44,128 nucleotides of DNA from the NCBI GenBank assembly GCA_034429745.1, contig DAOUFY010000158.1:1-44128 (forward strand). Reading direction: 5' to 3'. This document shows positions 16,446 to 24,824 of this stretch, piece by piece. Positions within the stretch are counted from its first letter, which is position 1, and each line of letters begins with the position of its first letter. The position numbers were made by a program, and so were the translations under genes. Source of the DNA: JBAXBF01 sp034429745 (GTDB taxonomy: Bacteria; Chloroflexota; Anaerolineae; Anaerolineales; DRKV01). Below the pieces are notes generated by a model. That model did no database searches. It was not told the DNA's origin and saw nothing but the letters and a program-made list of their open reading frames with translations.

Positions 16446-16996
16446 ACCTTCGGCAGCACGATGTTTTGCTGCATTTGATATTTCCCTTTTTTATCTGCAT
16501 ACGATACTTCACAAACTTCATCTGCTTCAAAAAAGAGCATCTGAGCTAGCCCCTCATTTGCATATATCTTTGCCGGCAAAGGAGTTGTGTTTGAAATCTC
16601 TAAGGTTACATAGCCTTCCCATTCCGGCTCTAAAGGGGTTACATTCACTACAATCCCACATCTTGCATAGGTACTTTTTCCCAAGCACATCACTAATACA
16701 TTCCTTGGAATACGGAAGTATTCAACAGTACGGGCTAAAGCAAATGAATTGGGTGGAATAATACACACCTCACCGCAGTAATCAACCATAGAACGTATAT
16801 CAAAATTTTTCGGATCTACAAACGTTGAATAAACATTCGTAAATATTTTAAATTCATTAGCTACTCTAACATCATAACCATACGATGAAAGACCATAAGA
16901 TATCACCCCTTCACGCACCTGTGAAGGAGCAAACGGTTCAATCATTCCATAGTTTGTTGCCATTTTTCTTATCCAATGATCAGCTTTAATACCCAT
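16442..16996 (-). CDS. dcd: dCTP deaminase
   Basis: A 184-residue trimeric dUTPase-fold enzyme that converts dCTP to dUTP for thymidylate synthesis. Motifs are LSSYGYDVRVANEFKIF, GKSTYARCGIVVNVTPLEPEWEGYVT (with the glutamate of the active site in LEPEWEG) and NEGLAQMLFFEAD. Length is normal. The ATG at 16996 has a moderate AAAGAG upstream. It is 67 bases downstream of the M23 peptidase gene on the same strand, so it may share its transcript. Whether it also hydrolyses dUTP, as bifunctional homologues do, cannot be told by eye. Confidence 0.93.
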   Translation of the reverse strand: MGIKADHWIRKMATNYGMIEPFAPSQVREGVISYGLSSYGYDVRVANEFKIFTNVYSTFVDPKNFDIRSMVDYCGEVCIIPPNSFALARTVEYFRIPRNVLVMCLGKSTYARCGIVVNVTPLEPEWEGYVTLEISNTTPLPAKIYANEGLAQMLFFEADEVCEVSYADKKGKYQMQQNIVLPKV

Positions 16997-17063
16997 GCTC
17001 TTTCAAAATCTCCTCATCGTCTTTATGACATTGTGTTATATGAATGACTTATCTACGGTTTCT

Positions 17064-18119
17064 TCAATTCAAGGAAATAGAGAGATAAGTCAGCTTTCCG
17101 GAAAGGATATTAATTTCAAAATTATAGACTTGATTTGTGGTAAACGACAGGATGTAATTTCCGGCTTGCAGCCCGCCGATCGCGAAATCTTCTTGCAATC
17201 GTTCCTCTCTACCTACTTGTTTTGTCTGCCATGTAGTTTTATGGGCGAACTGTTCAGTCTCTCCATTTGAACTTTGTAGGGAATCATCATAAGCATTAAT
17301 ATACAGCGGCAATTCACCTGCTGCGGCTTCTTTCTTCTTCAGTACAATTTGCGGTACCTGAATAGGCTTTCCCTGACTACTTATTATTCTCACAGATAAT
17401 ACACCGTTCTTTTCATCGTTTTGAAGATTGGTTGGCATCAACCATAATACAGGATTTCGCGTACTTTCATAATCGTTTTTACCGTAGCGTACCTCGAAAT
17501 GCAAGTGATAACCTATAGCCACCCCTCCCATTCCCACTGTTCCAATCATCTGTCCTCGTTTGACTTTTTGTCCAACTTTCACTGTCAAGTGATACAAATG
17601 CCCGTAAAGTGTATATACCGGTTTAGGGATATTCTCTAAATCATGGCGGATAATCACTAACTGCCCGTAAAAATCTGTTGTTGGACCATAAGCGCGTTCA
17701 TCATCTTTTCCAGCAACAATCACAACCCCATCTTCTGCAGCTAATACAGGCGTATCAAGATTGTTTTTAATGTCAATACCATGGTGAATCTGCCGCTTTC
17801 CTCGTTGGGTGGATCCGTAAAGATAAGTGGCATCCGGGAGCTGATTGTATGCAGCCGAAATTGGCTGGTTTAGAATGAGATATTTATCCGAAATACACTG
17901 TTCTACTTGTATATCTTGCAAACCATTAATTTCATTACAAGAAAAGGAATTTTCTCTATCGTTCCTCGGCGTATTAGCTAGTGGAGTGGCTGTATGAAAG
18001 CCTATCAATAATTTATTTTCATCACTTCGAGCAAGGACAGGATGATTTTGAAAAGCCATTCCACTCCATAAAAAAATAACCAAAGTTACTAAAACTACCG
18101 TTGCACCTTGTTTATTCAT
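17064..18119 (-). CDS. Secreted M23 zinc metallopeptidase (peptidoglycan endopeptidase type)
   Basis: A 351-residue exported protein. A signal segment (ATVVLVTLVIFLWSGMAF) is followed by a 70-residue spacer containing two cysteines. The M23/LytM domain covers about residues 95-225. Zinc ligands are H112 and D116 in HHGID and H205/H207 in YHLHFE, all present, so the enzyme should be active. VYTLYGHLYHL and VKVGQKVKRGQMIGTVGMGG are typical surroundings. The C-terminal 130 residues form a separate beta-rich region with no family I recognise. It cuts peptide cross-bridges in cell-wall peptides (family knowledge). A TAAAAT box at 18132-18127 ends 7 bases before the ATG with no ribosome site, so a leaderless mRNA is likely. 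It faces the transglycosylase-like gene. Confidence 0.88.
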   Translation of the reverse strand: MNKQGATVVLVTLVIFLWSGMAFQNHPVLARSDENKLLIGFHTATPLANTPRNDRENSFSCNEINGLQDIQVEQCISDKYLILNQPISAAYNQLPDATYLYGSTQRGKRQIHHGIDIKNNLDTPVLAAEDGVVIVAGKDDERAYGPTTDFYGQLVIIRHDLENIPKPVYTLYGHLYHLTVKVGQKVKRGQMIGTVGMGGVAIGYHLHFEVRYGKNDYESTRNPVLWLMPTNLQNDEKNGVLSVRIISSQGKPIQVPQIVLKKKEAAAGELPLYINAYDDSLQSSNGETEQFAHKTTWQTKQVGREERLQEDFAIGGLQAGNYILSFTTNQVYNFEINILSGKLTYLSISLN

Positions 18120-18179
18120 AGTCACGATTTTACCACTAAAGCGAAAAATTAATTTTTTAGATCTATGATAAATATGATA

Positions 18180-18249
18180 TAGTTTAATACAAATGCACAG
18201 GGTTTGTATGGTAAAAATGATTTAGTATAGTACAAATGCACAGGGTTTG
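18180..18249 (+). repeat. Tandem duplication of a promoter-start-codon segment
   Basis: TACAAATGCACAGGGTTTG occurs at 18188-18206 and again at 18231-18249, offset by 43 bases. Each copy has a TA-rich -10-like box (TAGTTT at 18180, TAGTAT at 18223) exactly 7 bases before an ATG. The downstream ATG (18236) starts the 629-residue gene; the upstream ATG (18193) starts a 10-codon ORF ending at TAG 18223-18225. This looks like a recent local duplication that left a decoy or upstream mini-ORF. Confidence 0.75.
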
Positions 18250-20125
18250 GCTATTTACTTTCGCACTTATTCTAGCCCTAGCTATTATTTGGGGTACCGT
18301 CTTTCTGCGCGAAAGTGGCTTTGCTGCCAAAGAAGCAACCCGTCGTCAGACTGAAATCACTGTTTCCTACACCGAATATGAATGGTGGTTGCTGCGCTGG
18401 TCAGATAATGAACTTGTTTGTCAGCTTTATATTGAACATGACGGCCTGCCTACTGGAGCTGAAGTTTTCAAAGCATGCGGTTACGAAAAATACCTCGAAT
18501 GGATGCAGACCGGTCCTTGCCTTGTTCTCGACAAGGAAGGTGATACATCCACTTGTCCAGGTCTTTACGCTCATTTCATTTCTTCAGAAATCAAGCAAAA
18601 AACCATCACCATTGATTTGCCTTTACCTACTGTATGGGTAACCATAAGTGGCTGTGAACAAAAACCATTAAACAACTACTGCAACCAAATGCCATCTCTT
18701 TTGCTGATTGCAGAAGAACCTTTGCCCAATGAACATCCCGTAGCCATTCATGGAATTTTAGGAGGCAAACGCTTTTCTTGTCCAGCTGCAACATGCTTAG
18801 TTCCTCTGCGGCGAACAACCTCAAAGGGAGCTATTGTTGAATTTTGGATGGATTCCAGTTATGGAGATTCTAGCCGCCACTATCAAGCCAAAGTAAGAGT
18901 TCTCGATGCCAAAACGGTTGACACCAAAAATAAGGATAAAACTGGCTATTATGTAGATCTATTAAGCAGTCAATGGCGCGGTTTAGAGCAAATCAACGGC
19001 TGTTCAGAATGCTGGCAATCTTTTCCCTCTCCTGGTATGACGGTTGAATGGCTGGCTAACCCTCAAGAAAAAGAAAATTTATCTTCCAATGAACCCTTTG
19101 TATATTTAGCCGGCCGGCTCATCCTAGCTGGCTTTGTAGAAGCCAAAGATTGCCCAAATAACGGTATTTATGCTAATGGCTGGGCAAATGCCTGTGGGCT
19201 CGAAAAAGCACGCAATAAATTAAAAGAGTGGCAAAACCGCTTTAACCAAGAGATCATTAACGCATCAAAAGAAAGCGGTATCCCTTCTCAATTGTTAAAA
19301 AACGTTATCGCTCAAGAAACCCAATTTTGGCCCTCTGCTGTATTAGACATGGAAACCCACGAAGTTGGATTTGGCAGACAAACAGAGCTGGGCTCAGATG
19401 TTATTTTACTGTACAATGAAGATTTTTATCGTAAATTTTGCCCTCTGGTTTTAGATCAATCGGTATGCAATGCGGGCTATGTTTTTCTTACCGCTGATCA
19501 GCAAAAAATGCTTCGCGGTGCGCTTTTGTCAAGTGCGAATCTAGATTGCCCCTCTTGTGAAGGCGGAATCAATACCGCCAAAGCTTCGCTCAGCATCCGA
19601 ATAGTAGCTCAAATGCTGCTGGCAAACTGTCGGCAAACCGGTGCGATGATTTCCACCATAAGCGGTGATACACCGGCTGAAATAGCCAGCTATGAAGATT
19701 TATGGAAATTCACCTTAACCTCTTATCATGCCGGCGCAGGATGTTTCTTAAAGGCTTTTACAAATCTCTGGAATAGTCAACAGAAGATCAATTGGTCAAA
19801 TTTTTCAACCTACTTGGATCCGGGCTGCCAAACAGCACGCCAGTTCGTTGATCGCGTGGTAAAACCTGCGATCTATATTGTTGATGAGCTTCCACTTGAA
19901 CCGTTCCCCACCATTGATCCTGATAAAAGGATCACAACAACGGCTTCCGCAGAGCCATTGATCACACAGACAGCTAGCCCGACGCCCACAATTGAAGCAA
20001 CCATAACACCAACTGAAAAATTGCCTCAACCAACTATCACACCATTGCCAACATCTACAAACACTCCAACAACACCCCCTACCATAACTGAAACACCGCA
20101 GGACACAGAAACTCCTACCCCATAA
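18236..20125 (+). CDS. Membrane-anchored lytic transglycosylase-like protein with Thr/Pro-rich tail
   Basis: A 629-residue protein. An N-terminal helix (VWLFTFALILALAIIWG) anchors or exports it. Residues 40-320 are a cysteine-containing region with no family I can name, including CSECWQSFPSPGMTVEWL. Around residues 340-560 is a lysozyme-like domain: EIINASKESGIPSQLLKNVI, then AQETQFWP with E361 at the place of the SLT catalytic glutamate, and later LTSYHAGAGCFLKAF, which resembles the AYNAG motif. Some usual SLT features (GLMQ) are replaced by VGFGRQTELG, so activity is uncertain. The last 70 residues are Thr/Pro-rich. Divergent from the M23 peptidase gene, so the two probably act together on cell wall (inference). 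It may be translated from a leaderless mRNA. Confidence 0.72.
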   Translation: MHRVWLFTFALILALAIIWGTVFLRESGFAAKEATRRQTEITVSYTEYEWWLLRWSDNELVCQLYIEHDGLPTGAEVFKACGYEKYLEWMQTGPCLVLDKEGDTSTCPGLYAHFISSEIKQKTITIDLPLPTVWVTISGCEQKPLNNYCNQMPSLLLIAEEPLPNEHPVAIHGILGGKRFSCPAATCLVPLRRTTSKGAIVEFWMDSSYGDSSRHYQAKVRVLDAKTVDTKNKDKTGYYVDLLSSQWRGLEQINGCSECWQSFPSPGMTVEWLANPQEKENLSSNEPFVYLAGRLILAGFVEAKDCPNNGIYANGWANACGLEKARNKLKEWQNRFNQEIINASKESGIPSQLLKNVIAQETQFWPSAVLDMETHEVGFGRQTELGSDVILLYNEDFYRKFCPLVLDQSVCNAGYVFLTADQQKMLRGALLSSANLDCPSCEGGINTAKASLSIRIVAQMLLANCRQTGAMISTISGDTPAEIASYEDLWKFTLTSYHAGAGCFLKAFTNLWNSQQKINWSNFSTYLDPGCQTARQFVDRVVKPAIYIVDELPLEPFPTIDPDKRITTTASAEPLITQTASPTPTIEATITPTEKLPQPTITPLPTSTNTPTTPPTITETPQDTETPTP

Positions 20126-20151
20126 AAAACCAAGCTCTGTTGGAATATTTG

Positions 20152-20331
20152 CTATGCCACAATATTTTTAGCTAGTTTAAGAAATTCCTCCCACTCCTCT
20201 TGAAAAAAGTGTACTGTAACATTATTCAACTCAAGATGATAGGTAGTCTCCCCATCCGGCTCTGTTGCGGTCCAGACAAGATAATTTTCTGTTTCTGCTA
20301 GTGTTTCCGTTATTGGTTCATTTTTTACCAT
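20152..20331 (-). CDS. Small acidic protein downstream of rho
   Basis: A 59-residue ORF beginning MVKNEPITETLAETENYLVW and ending FLKLAKNIVA, with AGGAGA 6-7 bases before the ATG. It starts 20 bases after the rho stop on the same strand, so it is likely co-transcribed. Composition is acidic, with a central YHLELNNVTVHFFQEEW that predicts two beta-strands and a helix. No known domain recognised and no signal peptide. A good ribosome site, operon position and protein-like composition support it as a real gene. Confidence 0.72.
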   Translation of the reverse strand: MVKNEPITETLAETENYLVWTATEPDGETTYHLELNNVTVHFFQEEWEEFLKLAKNIVA

Positions 20332-20351
20332 AATCGCTCTCCTAAAAAGTA

Positions 20352-21623
20352 TTATTCGTTTAAGGTTTCTAAAAAGGTTTGATTATCAGGTGTACTTGCG
20401 ATCCGTTCAATAATCGCCTGAGTTGCAGCCACCGAGTCCATTCCAGCTCCCTGCGGAGGTGCAGTAACCATTTGATTATACATGCGGCGCAGCAGCCATA
20501 CTCGCGGCGTAATATCTGGACCTAAAAGGAGCTCTTCACGCCGTGTAGATGAGCGTTCAATATCAATAGCTGGAAACACCCTTCGTTCCTGCAGCTTACG
20601 TGAAAGGTGGAGTTCCATATTACCTGTGCCTTTAAATTCTTCATACACAACATCATCCATTCTAGAGCCGGTATCCACCAAACATGTGGCAATAATTGTC
20701 AACGATCCTCCTTCTTCCAGATTTCTCGCTGCACCAAAAAACCGCTTAGGCGGATACAATGCTGAAGGATCAATACCTCCAGAGAGTGTCCTTCCAGAAG
20801 GCGTTACCACAAGATTGTAGGCACGCGATAGCCGTGTAATTGAATCAAGCAAAATGACAACGTGCTGTCCTATCTCCACCAACCTTTTCGCGTGATCAAG
20901 CACAATCTCCGCCACGCGCACGTGACTAGTGACCGGTTCGTCAAATGTAGAGGAAATTACCTCAGCATCTACCGATCGATCCATATCAGTTACTTCTTCC
21001 GGCCTCTCACCAATTAAGGCAACTACAAGGTGCACGTCAGGATAATTGGTTGAAATAGCATTAGCTATCTGCTTGAGGATAGTGGTTTTACCAGCCTTAG
21101 GTGGAGATACAATCAACCCCCGCTGCCCAAAGCCAATAGGAGCGATGAGATTTATCATACGGGTAGCAATGGTAAAGCGGTCCGTTTCTAAATCAAACCT
21201 TCTATCGGGAAAAATTGGAGTAAGTGATTCAAAGTAGGGACGTTTTTTGGCTTCTTCTGGGTCCATCCCATTCACAGACTCCACTTTTAGTAAGCCATAA
21301 TGGCGCTCTGATTCGCGTGGTGGACGGACGTGTCCAATCACCAAATCACCGTTTCTTAGAGCTGCACGGCGAATTTGGGCTTGAGATACATACACATCAT
21401 CCGGCCCTATGGAATAACTTTCAGAGCGCAGGAAACCTACCCCCTCATTCAGTATTTCCAACACTCCGCCGCGCATTTCTAATCCTTCGCGTTCAGCTTC
21501 AGCTTGGCGGATTTTTAAAATTAAATCTTCTTTTTTTAATCTATTGTAACGGGGAACTGATAAATCTTTGGCTATTTGACGCAGTTTACTTAAGGAAAGT
21601 TTCTGTAATTCAAAAATATCCAT
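20352..21623 (-). CDS. rho: Transcription termination factor Rho
   Basis: A 423-residue hexameric RNA helicase that ends transcription. The N-terminal Rho domain (LSLSKLRQIAKDLSVPRYNRLKKEDLILKI) is followed by the cold-shock-like RNA-binding fold, including GVGFLRSESYSIGPDDVYVS. Walker A is SPPKAGKTTILKQIA, the Q-loop region is TRLSRAYN and SGGIDPSALYPPKRFFGAARN is the Rho-specific stretch. All catalytic features are present, and length is normal. AAGGA precedes the ATG. A promoter-like TTGCGG-17-TATAAT lies about 230 bases upstream, giving a long leader. In other bacteria the rho leader mediates autoregulated attenuation, and the same is possible here. The small gene at 20331 follows in the same operon. 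Confidence 0.97.
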   Translation of the reverse strand: MDIFELQKLSLSKLRQIAKDLSVPRYNRLKKEDLILKIRQAEAEREGLEMRGGVLEILNEGVGFLRSESYSIGPDDVYVSQAQIRRAALRNGDLVIGHVRPPRESERHYGLLKVESVNGMDPEEAKKRPYFESLTPIFPDRRFDLETDRFTIATRMINLIAPIGFGQRGLIVSPPKAGKTTILKQIANAISTNYPDVHLVVALIGERPEEVTDMDRSVDAEVISSTFDEPVTSHVRVAEIVLDHAKRLVEIGQHVVILLDSITRLSRAYNLVVTPSGRTLSGGIDPSALYPPKRFFGAARNLEEGGSLTIIATCLVDTGSRMDDVVYEEFKGTGNMELHLSRKLQERRVFPAIDIERSSTRREELLLGPDITPRVWLLRRMYNQMVTAPPQGAGMDSVAATQAIIERIASTPDNQTFLETLNE

Positions 21624-22014
21624 GCTGTTAATTCCTTACATGAAAAGGATGAAAATGGTACCTCACTAAAAATATTAATGAATATAAATTATGGCTAATG
21701 AAAGCATAAGGAGATTTTATTAACAACCGAATGCTTGTTGGGACTACTTGTAATAAACCAACCGAAAGCCATTAAAGGGAATAAACACAATAATTGTTCC
21801 GTTAAGATTGACCTACAACTTTACAAGAAAGGGAAAAATCAAGGCTTGTTTCTCCAATTATAACATGAATAATTTTTAACCGCAAGATCATGCAATATCA
21901 ATTTTATACCAATTTTAATCTCAATGAAAAAAGCAAATTCAAACCACCTATAGTATAATAAATTAATCCTTACTTGCAAGCATATACACTTTTTTCGTGC
22001 AAAAAAGAGGGCAC
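21624..22014. promoter_or_regulatory. Divergent region with rho promoter, long rho leader and degV promoter
   Basis: About 390 bases without a gene. For rho (minus strand) there is TTGCGG at 21885-21880 and TATAAT at 21862-21857 with a 17-base spacer, so the leader is roughly 225-230 bases. That leader contains an 8-base direct repeat (CAACCGAA at 21724 and 21759) and a weak GTTGG/CCAAC hairpin. For degV (plus strand) TATAAT is at 21954-21959, giving a leader near 50 bases. I recognise no known riboswitch. Confidence 0.5.
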
Positions 22015-22869
22015 ATGAGTCATAAAATCGCCATTATCACAGATAGCACATGTGATCTGCCTAAAGAATGGATCACCAACTACGATATTTCCATTGTCCC
22101 AATGACTGTCATTATTAATAGCGAACTATACCTAGATGGAATTGACATTGACGCATCTACACTCTATCGCCGTATCAGACAAGAAAGATGTCAGCTTAAT
22201 ACATCTCAACCCACACCTCAACAATTCCTCAAAGCCTACCAAGAAGCACAGACGAAAGGGGCTGAAAGCATTCTAGCTATCACCATCAGTAGTTTTTCAA
22301 GTGGTACGTACAGCTCTGCCCAACAAGCTGCACAAGGTTTTCCCTTGCCAATTCATATTATTGATAGCCACAACAACTCCATGGGGCTTGGTTGGCAAGT
22401 TCTTGCAGCAGCTAGAGAAAGAGAAAAAGGTGCTGACATGGATACGATTATCCGTGCAGTTATGAAAGTGCAAAAAGAAATGGTGTATTACGTATCTTTA
22501 AACACTATTGAATATCTTCAAAAAGGAGGAAGGATCAACGAAGCTGTAAAGTTTTTAAATTCCATCCTCAACATCAAACCTTTGGTATATGTTAAGCCCG
22601 AAAGTGGCTTGGTTGGTGCCTCTTTGCCTTCTCGTTCTCGAAAAGCTGCCATAGAAAATTTATACAAAGAATTTTTTCGGCATATCAATCCGCAAAAATC
22701 CCTTCATATTGCTGTGCTGCACAACGATGCCTTGTCAGAAGCACAAGAGCTAGCTGATCGAGTCCAACGAGAATATTCACCAGCAGAATTAATCACCTGC
22801 ATCGTTACACCTATATTAGGAGTCCATACTGGACCTGACGCGATAGCCTTATGTGGGTATGCCGACTAA
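22015..22869 (+). CDS. DegV-family fatty-acid-binding protein
   Basis: A 284-residue DegV protein. The N-terminus IAIITDSTCDLPKEW is the family signature. SQPTPQQFLKAYQEA, ILAITISSFSSGTYSSAQQAA and IHIIDSHNNSMGLGWQVLAA are further conserved blocks, and VYYVSLNTIEYLQKGGRI is the typical YL--GGRI motif. DegV/FakB proteins hold an acyl chain and, with FakA, supply acyl phosphate for phospholipid synthesis. No fakA is seen here, but plsC, an acyltransferase, follows 153 bases downstream on the same strand, which agrees with a lipid role. ATG 22015 follows GAGGG closely; an upstream in-frame GTG at 21997 is less likely. Confidence 0.9.
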   Translation: MSHKIAIITDSTCDLPKEWITNYDISIVPMTVIINSELYLDGIDIDASTLYRRIRQERCQLNTSQPTPQQFLKAYQEAQTKGAESILAITISSFSSGTYSSAQQAAQGFPLPIHIIDSHNNSMGLGWQVLAAAREREKGADMDTIIRAVMKVQKEMVYYVSLNTIEYLQKGGRINEAVKFLNSILNIKPLVYVKPESGLVGASLPSRSRKAAIENLYKEFFRHINPQKSLHIAVLHNDALSEAQELADRVQREYSPAELITCIVTPILGVHTGPDAIALCGYAD

Positions 22870-23022
22870 GATGGCTTATCAATAGATTATATCTACTTTC
22901 ATCCCATCGTAGCCCATTTCCTGTTCTTTTCTTACTTTGCTCTCTGCTTTATTATTATCTATCCTAAAGCTAAAATTTTATGGTATTATAAGGAAAAATT
23001 TTATTCAGCTATGTAACCAACT

Positions 23023-23700
23023 ATGATACGAAGAATATTATTGCGTTTGTTTCAAAAACTATTTTATTGGTTCTTTAAAATTTTTACACATTACGAAACT
23101 GAAGGTGAAGAACATCTTTCAGTAGCCGGTCCAGCTATTTTAGTGGTGAATCACTTAAGCATCCTCGATTCACCTCTTATTTACTCTCAAATTAAGCGAG
23201 ATGACTTTTCGGTGCTTGTAGCTACCAAACACCGAAAAAACCTGTTATATCGCCTCTTAATTGATCTTATCCAAGGAATTTGGATCGATCGTTTTATTCT
23301 TGAAGTTGAACCCTTAAAACAAATTTTTACTTTTCTAAAAAAAGGTGGAATGATAGCAATCGCTCCAGAAGGAACACGCAGCCGAACCCATCAGCTTCTC
23401 CCTGCTAAAAATGGGGTTTCCTATATCGCTTGGAAAACAAATGCCTTAATTGTTCCCGTTGCAATAGCAGGAACTCAAAATATCATTCCCTCACTGCTTC
23501 ACTTCAAACGCGCTCACGTCATGTTACGTATCGGTAAGCCCTTCCGCTTGCCTCCTGTTAACCGAGCAACGCGAGATGAAGATTTGCAGCGCAATACCGA
23601 CGAAATTATGTGTCGTATCGCCTTAATGCTCCCACCTCAGTATCGGGGACATTATGCCAATCACCCTTTATTACTTTCTTTACAACAGAATACTATATAA
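23023..23700 (+). CDS. plsC: 1-acyl-sn-glycerol-3-phosphate acyltransferase (PlsC family)
   Basis: A 225-residue membrane-associated acyltransferase. Catalytic motif I is NHLSILD (NHx4D) near residue 43 and the acceptor-binding motif is APEGTRSRT near residue 116. Later comes LIVPVAIAGTQNIIPS, the P-V-AI-G motif. An N-terminal hydrophobic/basic helix (RLFQKLFYWFFKIF) supports membrane binding. It adds the second acyl chain to lysophosphatidate. It follows degV and precedes pheS by 15 bases, so it may be co-transcribed with pheS. A TATTAT-like box lies at about 22983, while the ATG has little ribosome-site support. Confidence 0.9.
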   Translation: MIRRILLRLFQKLFYWFFKIFTHYETEGEEHLSVAGPAILVVNHLSILDSPLIYSQIKRDDFSVLVATKHRKNLLYRLLIDLIQGIWIDRFILEVEPLKQIFTFLKKGGMIAIAPEGTRSRTHQLLPAKNGVSYIAWKTNALIVPVAIAGTQNIIPSLLHFKRAHVMLRIGKPFRLPPVNRATRDEDLQRNTDEIMCRIALMLPPQYRGHYANHPLLLSLQQNTI

Positions 23701-23715
23701 GCTAAGGAAGGAACA

Positions 23716-24780
23716 ATGATGCTGGAGAAACTAGAACACATTTATAACGAGGCATTATCATCACTCTCAGCTGTTAAAAAATCAGAAGATTTGGAGAGCT
23801 GGAGAATAACTTATCTAGGGCGCAAATCTGCTCTAATGACTTGTTTTGATGATCTTAAGAACCTTCCCAAAGAACAAAGACCTCAAGTGGGACAAAAAGC
23901 CAACCAAATAAAAGCTGCTTTGGAAGAAGCTTTCTCGAAAAAAGAAGAGGAATTTAAGCAAGCCTCCCTCATGGAAGCTTTAAGCCGCGAACGCTTGGAT
24001 GTAACGTTGCCCGGCAGAAAATTTTCTATCGGGAGACTCCATCCTTCCACCCAAAACTTGCGCGAGATTTGCCGCGTCCTTAATGATATGGGTTTTCAAA
24101 CATACCTTTCCCGCGATGTGGAAACAGATGAGTATAACTTCCAGCTGTTGAACTTTCCTGTCAATCACCCGGCACGCGAGATGCAGGACTCTTTTTATAT
24201 TGATGGCAAAACTGATTCTGTAGATAATCCGATAGTATTGCGCACCCATACCTCGCCAGGGCAAATCCATGCCATGCGCGAATTTTCATCTAAAAACCCC
24301 CAGAATCCGCCACCAGTTCGAATTATTTTGCCCGGCATGTGTTACCGCTACGAACAGCTCACCTACCGATCCGAAATTCAATTCCATCAAGTTGAAGGAT
24401 TAGCCGTCGGCAAAAACATCACTTTCAGCGATTTAAAAGGCACTCTCTCAGATTTTGCTCGCCGCTTGTTTGGCAGCCATGTGCGCTCTCGTTTTCGCGC
24501 CTCCCATTTCCCTTTCACCGAACCCAGCGCAGAGATGGATATTGAATGCTTTGTATGCGGTGGGAGCGGTTGTGGTGTATGCAAACATACAGGCTGGCTA
24601 GAGATTCTTGGATGTGGAATGGTTCATCCCGTTGTGCTAGCCAATGGCGGCTACGATCCAGAGAAATACAGCGGCTTTGCCTTCGGGTTAGGACCAGAAC
24701 GCATTCTTATGCTGCGCCGCCAAATCACCGATATCCGCTACTTTTGGGGCAATGACTTGCGTTTTCTTGAGCAGTTCTAG
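23716..24780 (+). CDS. pheS: Phenylalanyl-tRNA synthetase alpha subunit
   Basis: A 354-residue class II aminoacyl-tRNA synthetase subunit. The N-terminal coiled coil runs to about residue 90. The catalytic core has DEYNFQLLNFPVNHPAREM, VLRTHTSPGQIHAM, ILPGMCYRYE, FHQVEGLAVG and the motif 3 stretch FAFGLGPERILMLR. The segment CFVCGGSGCGVCKHTGWLE is the cysteine-rich insert common in bacterial PheS. It charges tRNA-Phe in a tetramer with PheT. No pheT follows: the next gene is on the opposite strand, so pheT must lie elsewhere. AAGGAA precedes the ATG pair; 23716 is used, but 23719 is equally possible. Confidence 0.96.
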   Translation: MMLEKLEHIYNEALSSLSAVKKSEDLESWRITYLGRKSALMTCFDDLKNLPKEQRPQVGQKANQIKAALEEAFSKKEEEFKQASLMEALSRERLDVTLPGRKFSIGRLHPSTQNLREICRVLNDMGFQTYLSRDVETDEYNFQLLNFPVNHPAREMQDSFYIDGKTDSVDNPIVLRTHTSPGQIHAMREFSSKNPQNPPPVRIILPGMCYRYEQLTYRSEIQFHQVEGLAVGKNITFSDLKGTLSDFARRLFGSHVRSRFRASHFPFTEPSAEMDIECFVCGGSGCGVCKHTGWLEILGCGMVHPVVLANGGYDPEKYSGFAFGLGPERILMLRRQITDIRYFWGNDLRFLEQF

Positions 24781-24824
24781 ACTAAAAGCCTGCTAACATA
24801 AACAATATCTTTTCAGGTAGCTTC

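Noticed and set aside
24387..24584. Cysteine-rich insert in PheS as an unusual zinc domain
   Set aside because: The CxxC-GxGC-xxC insert is common in bacterial PheS.
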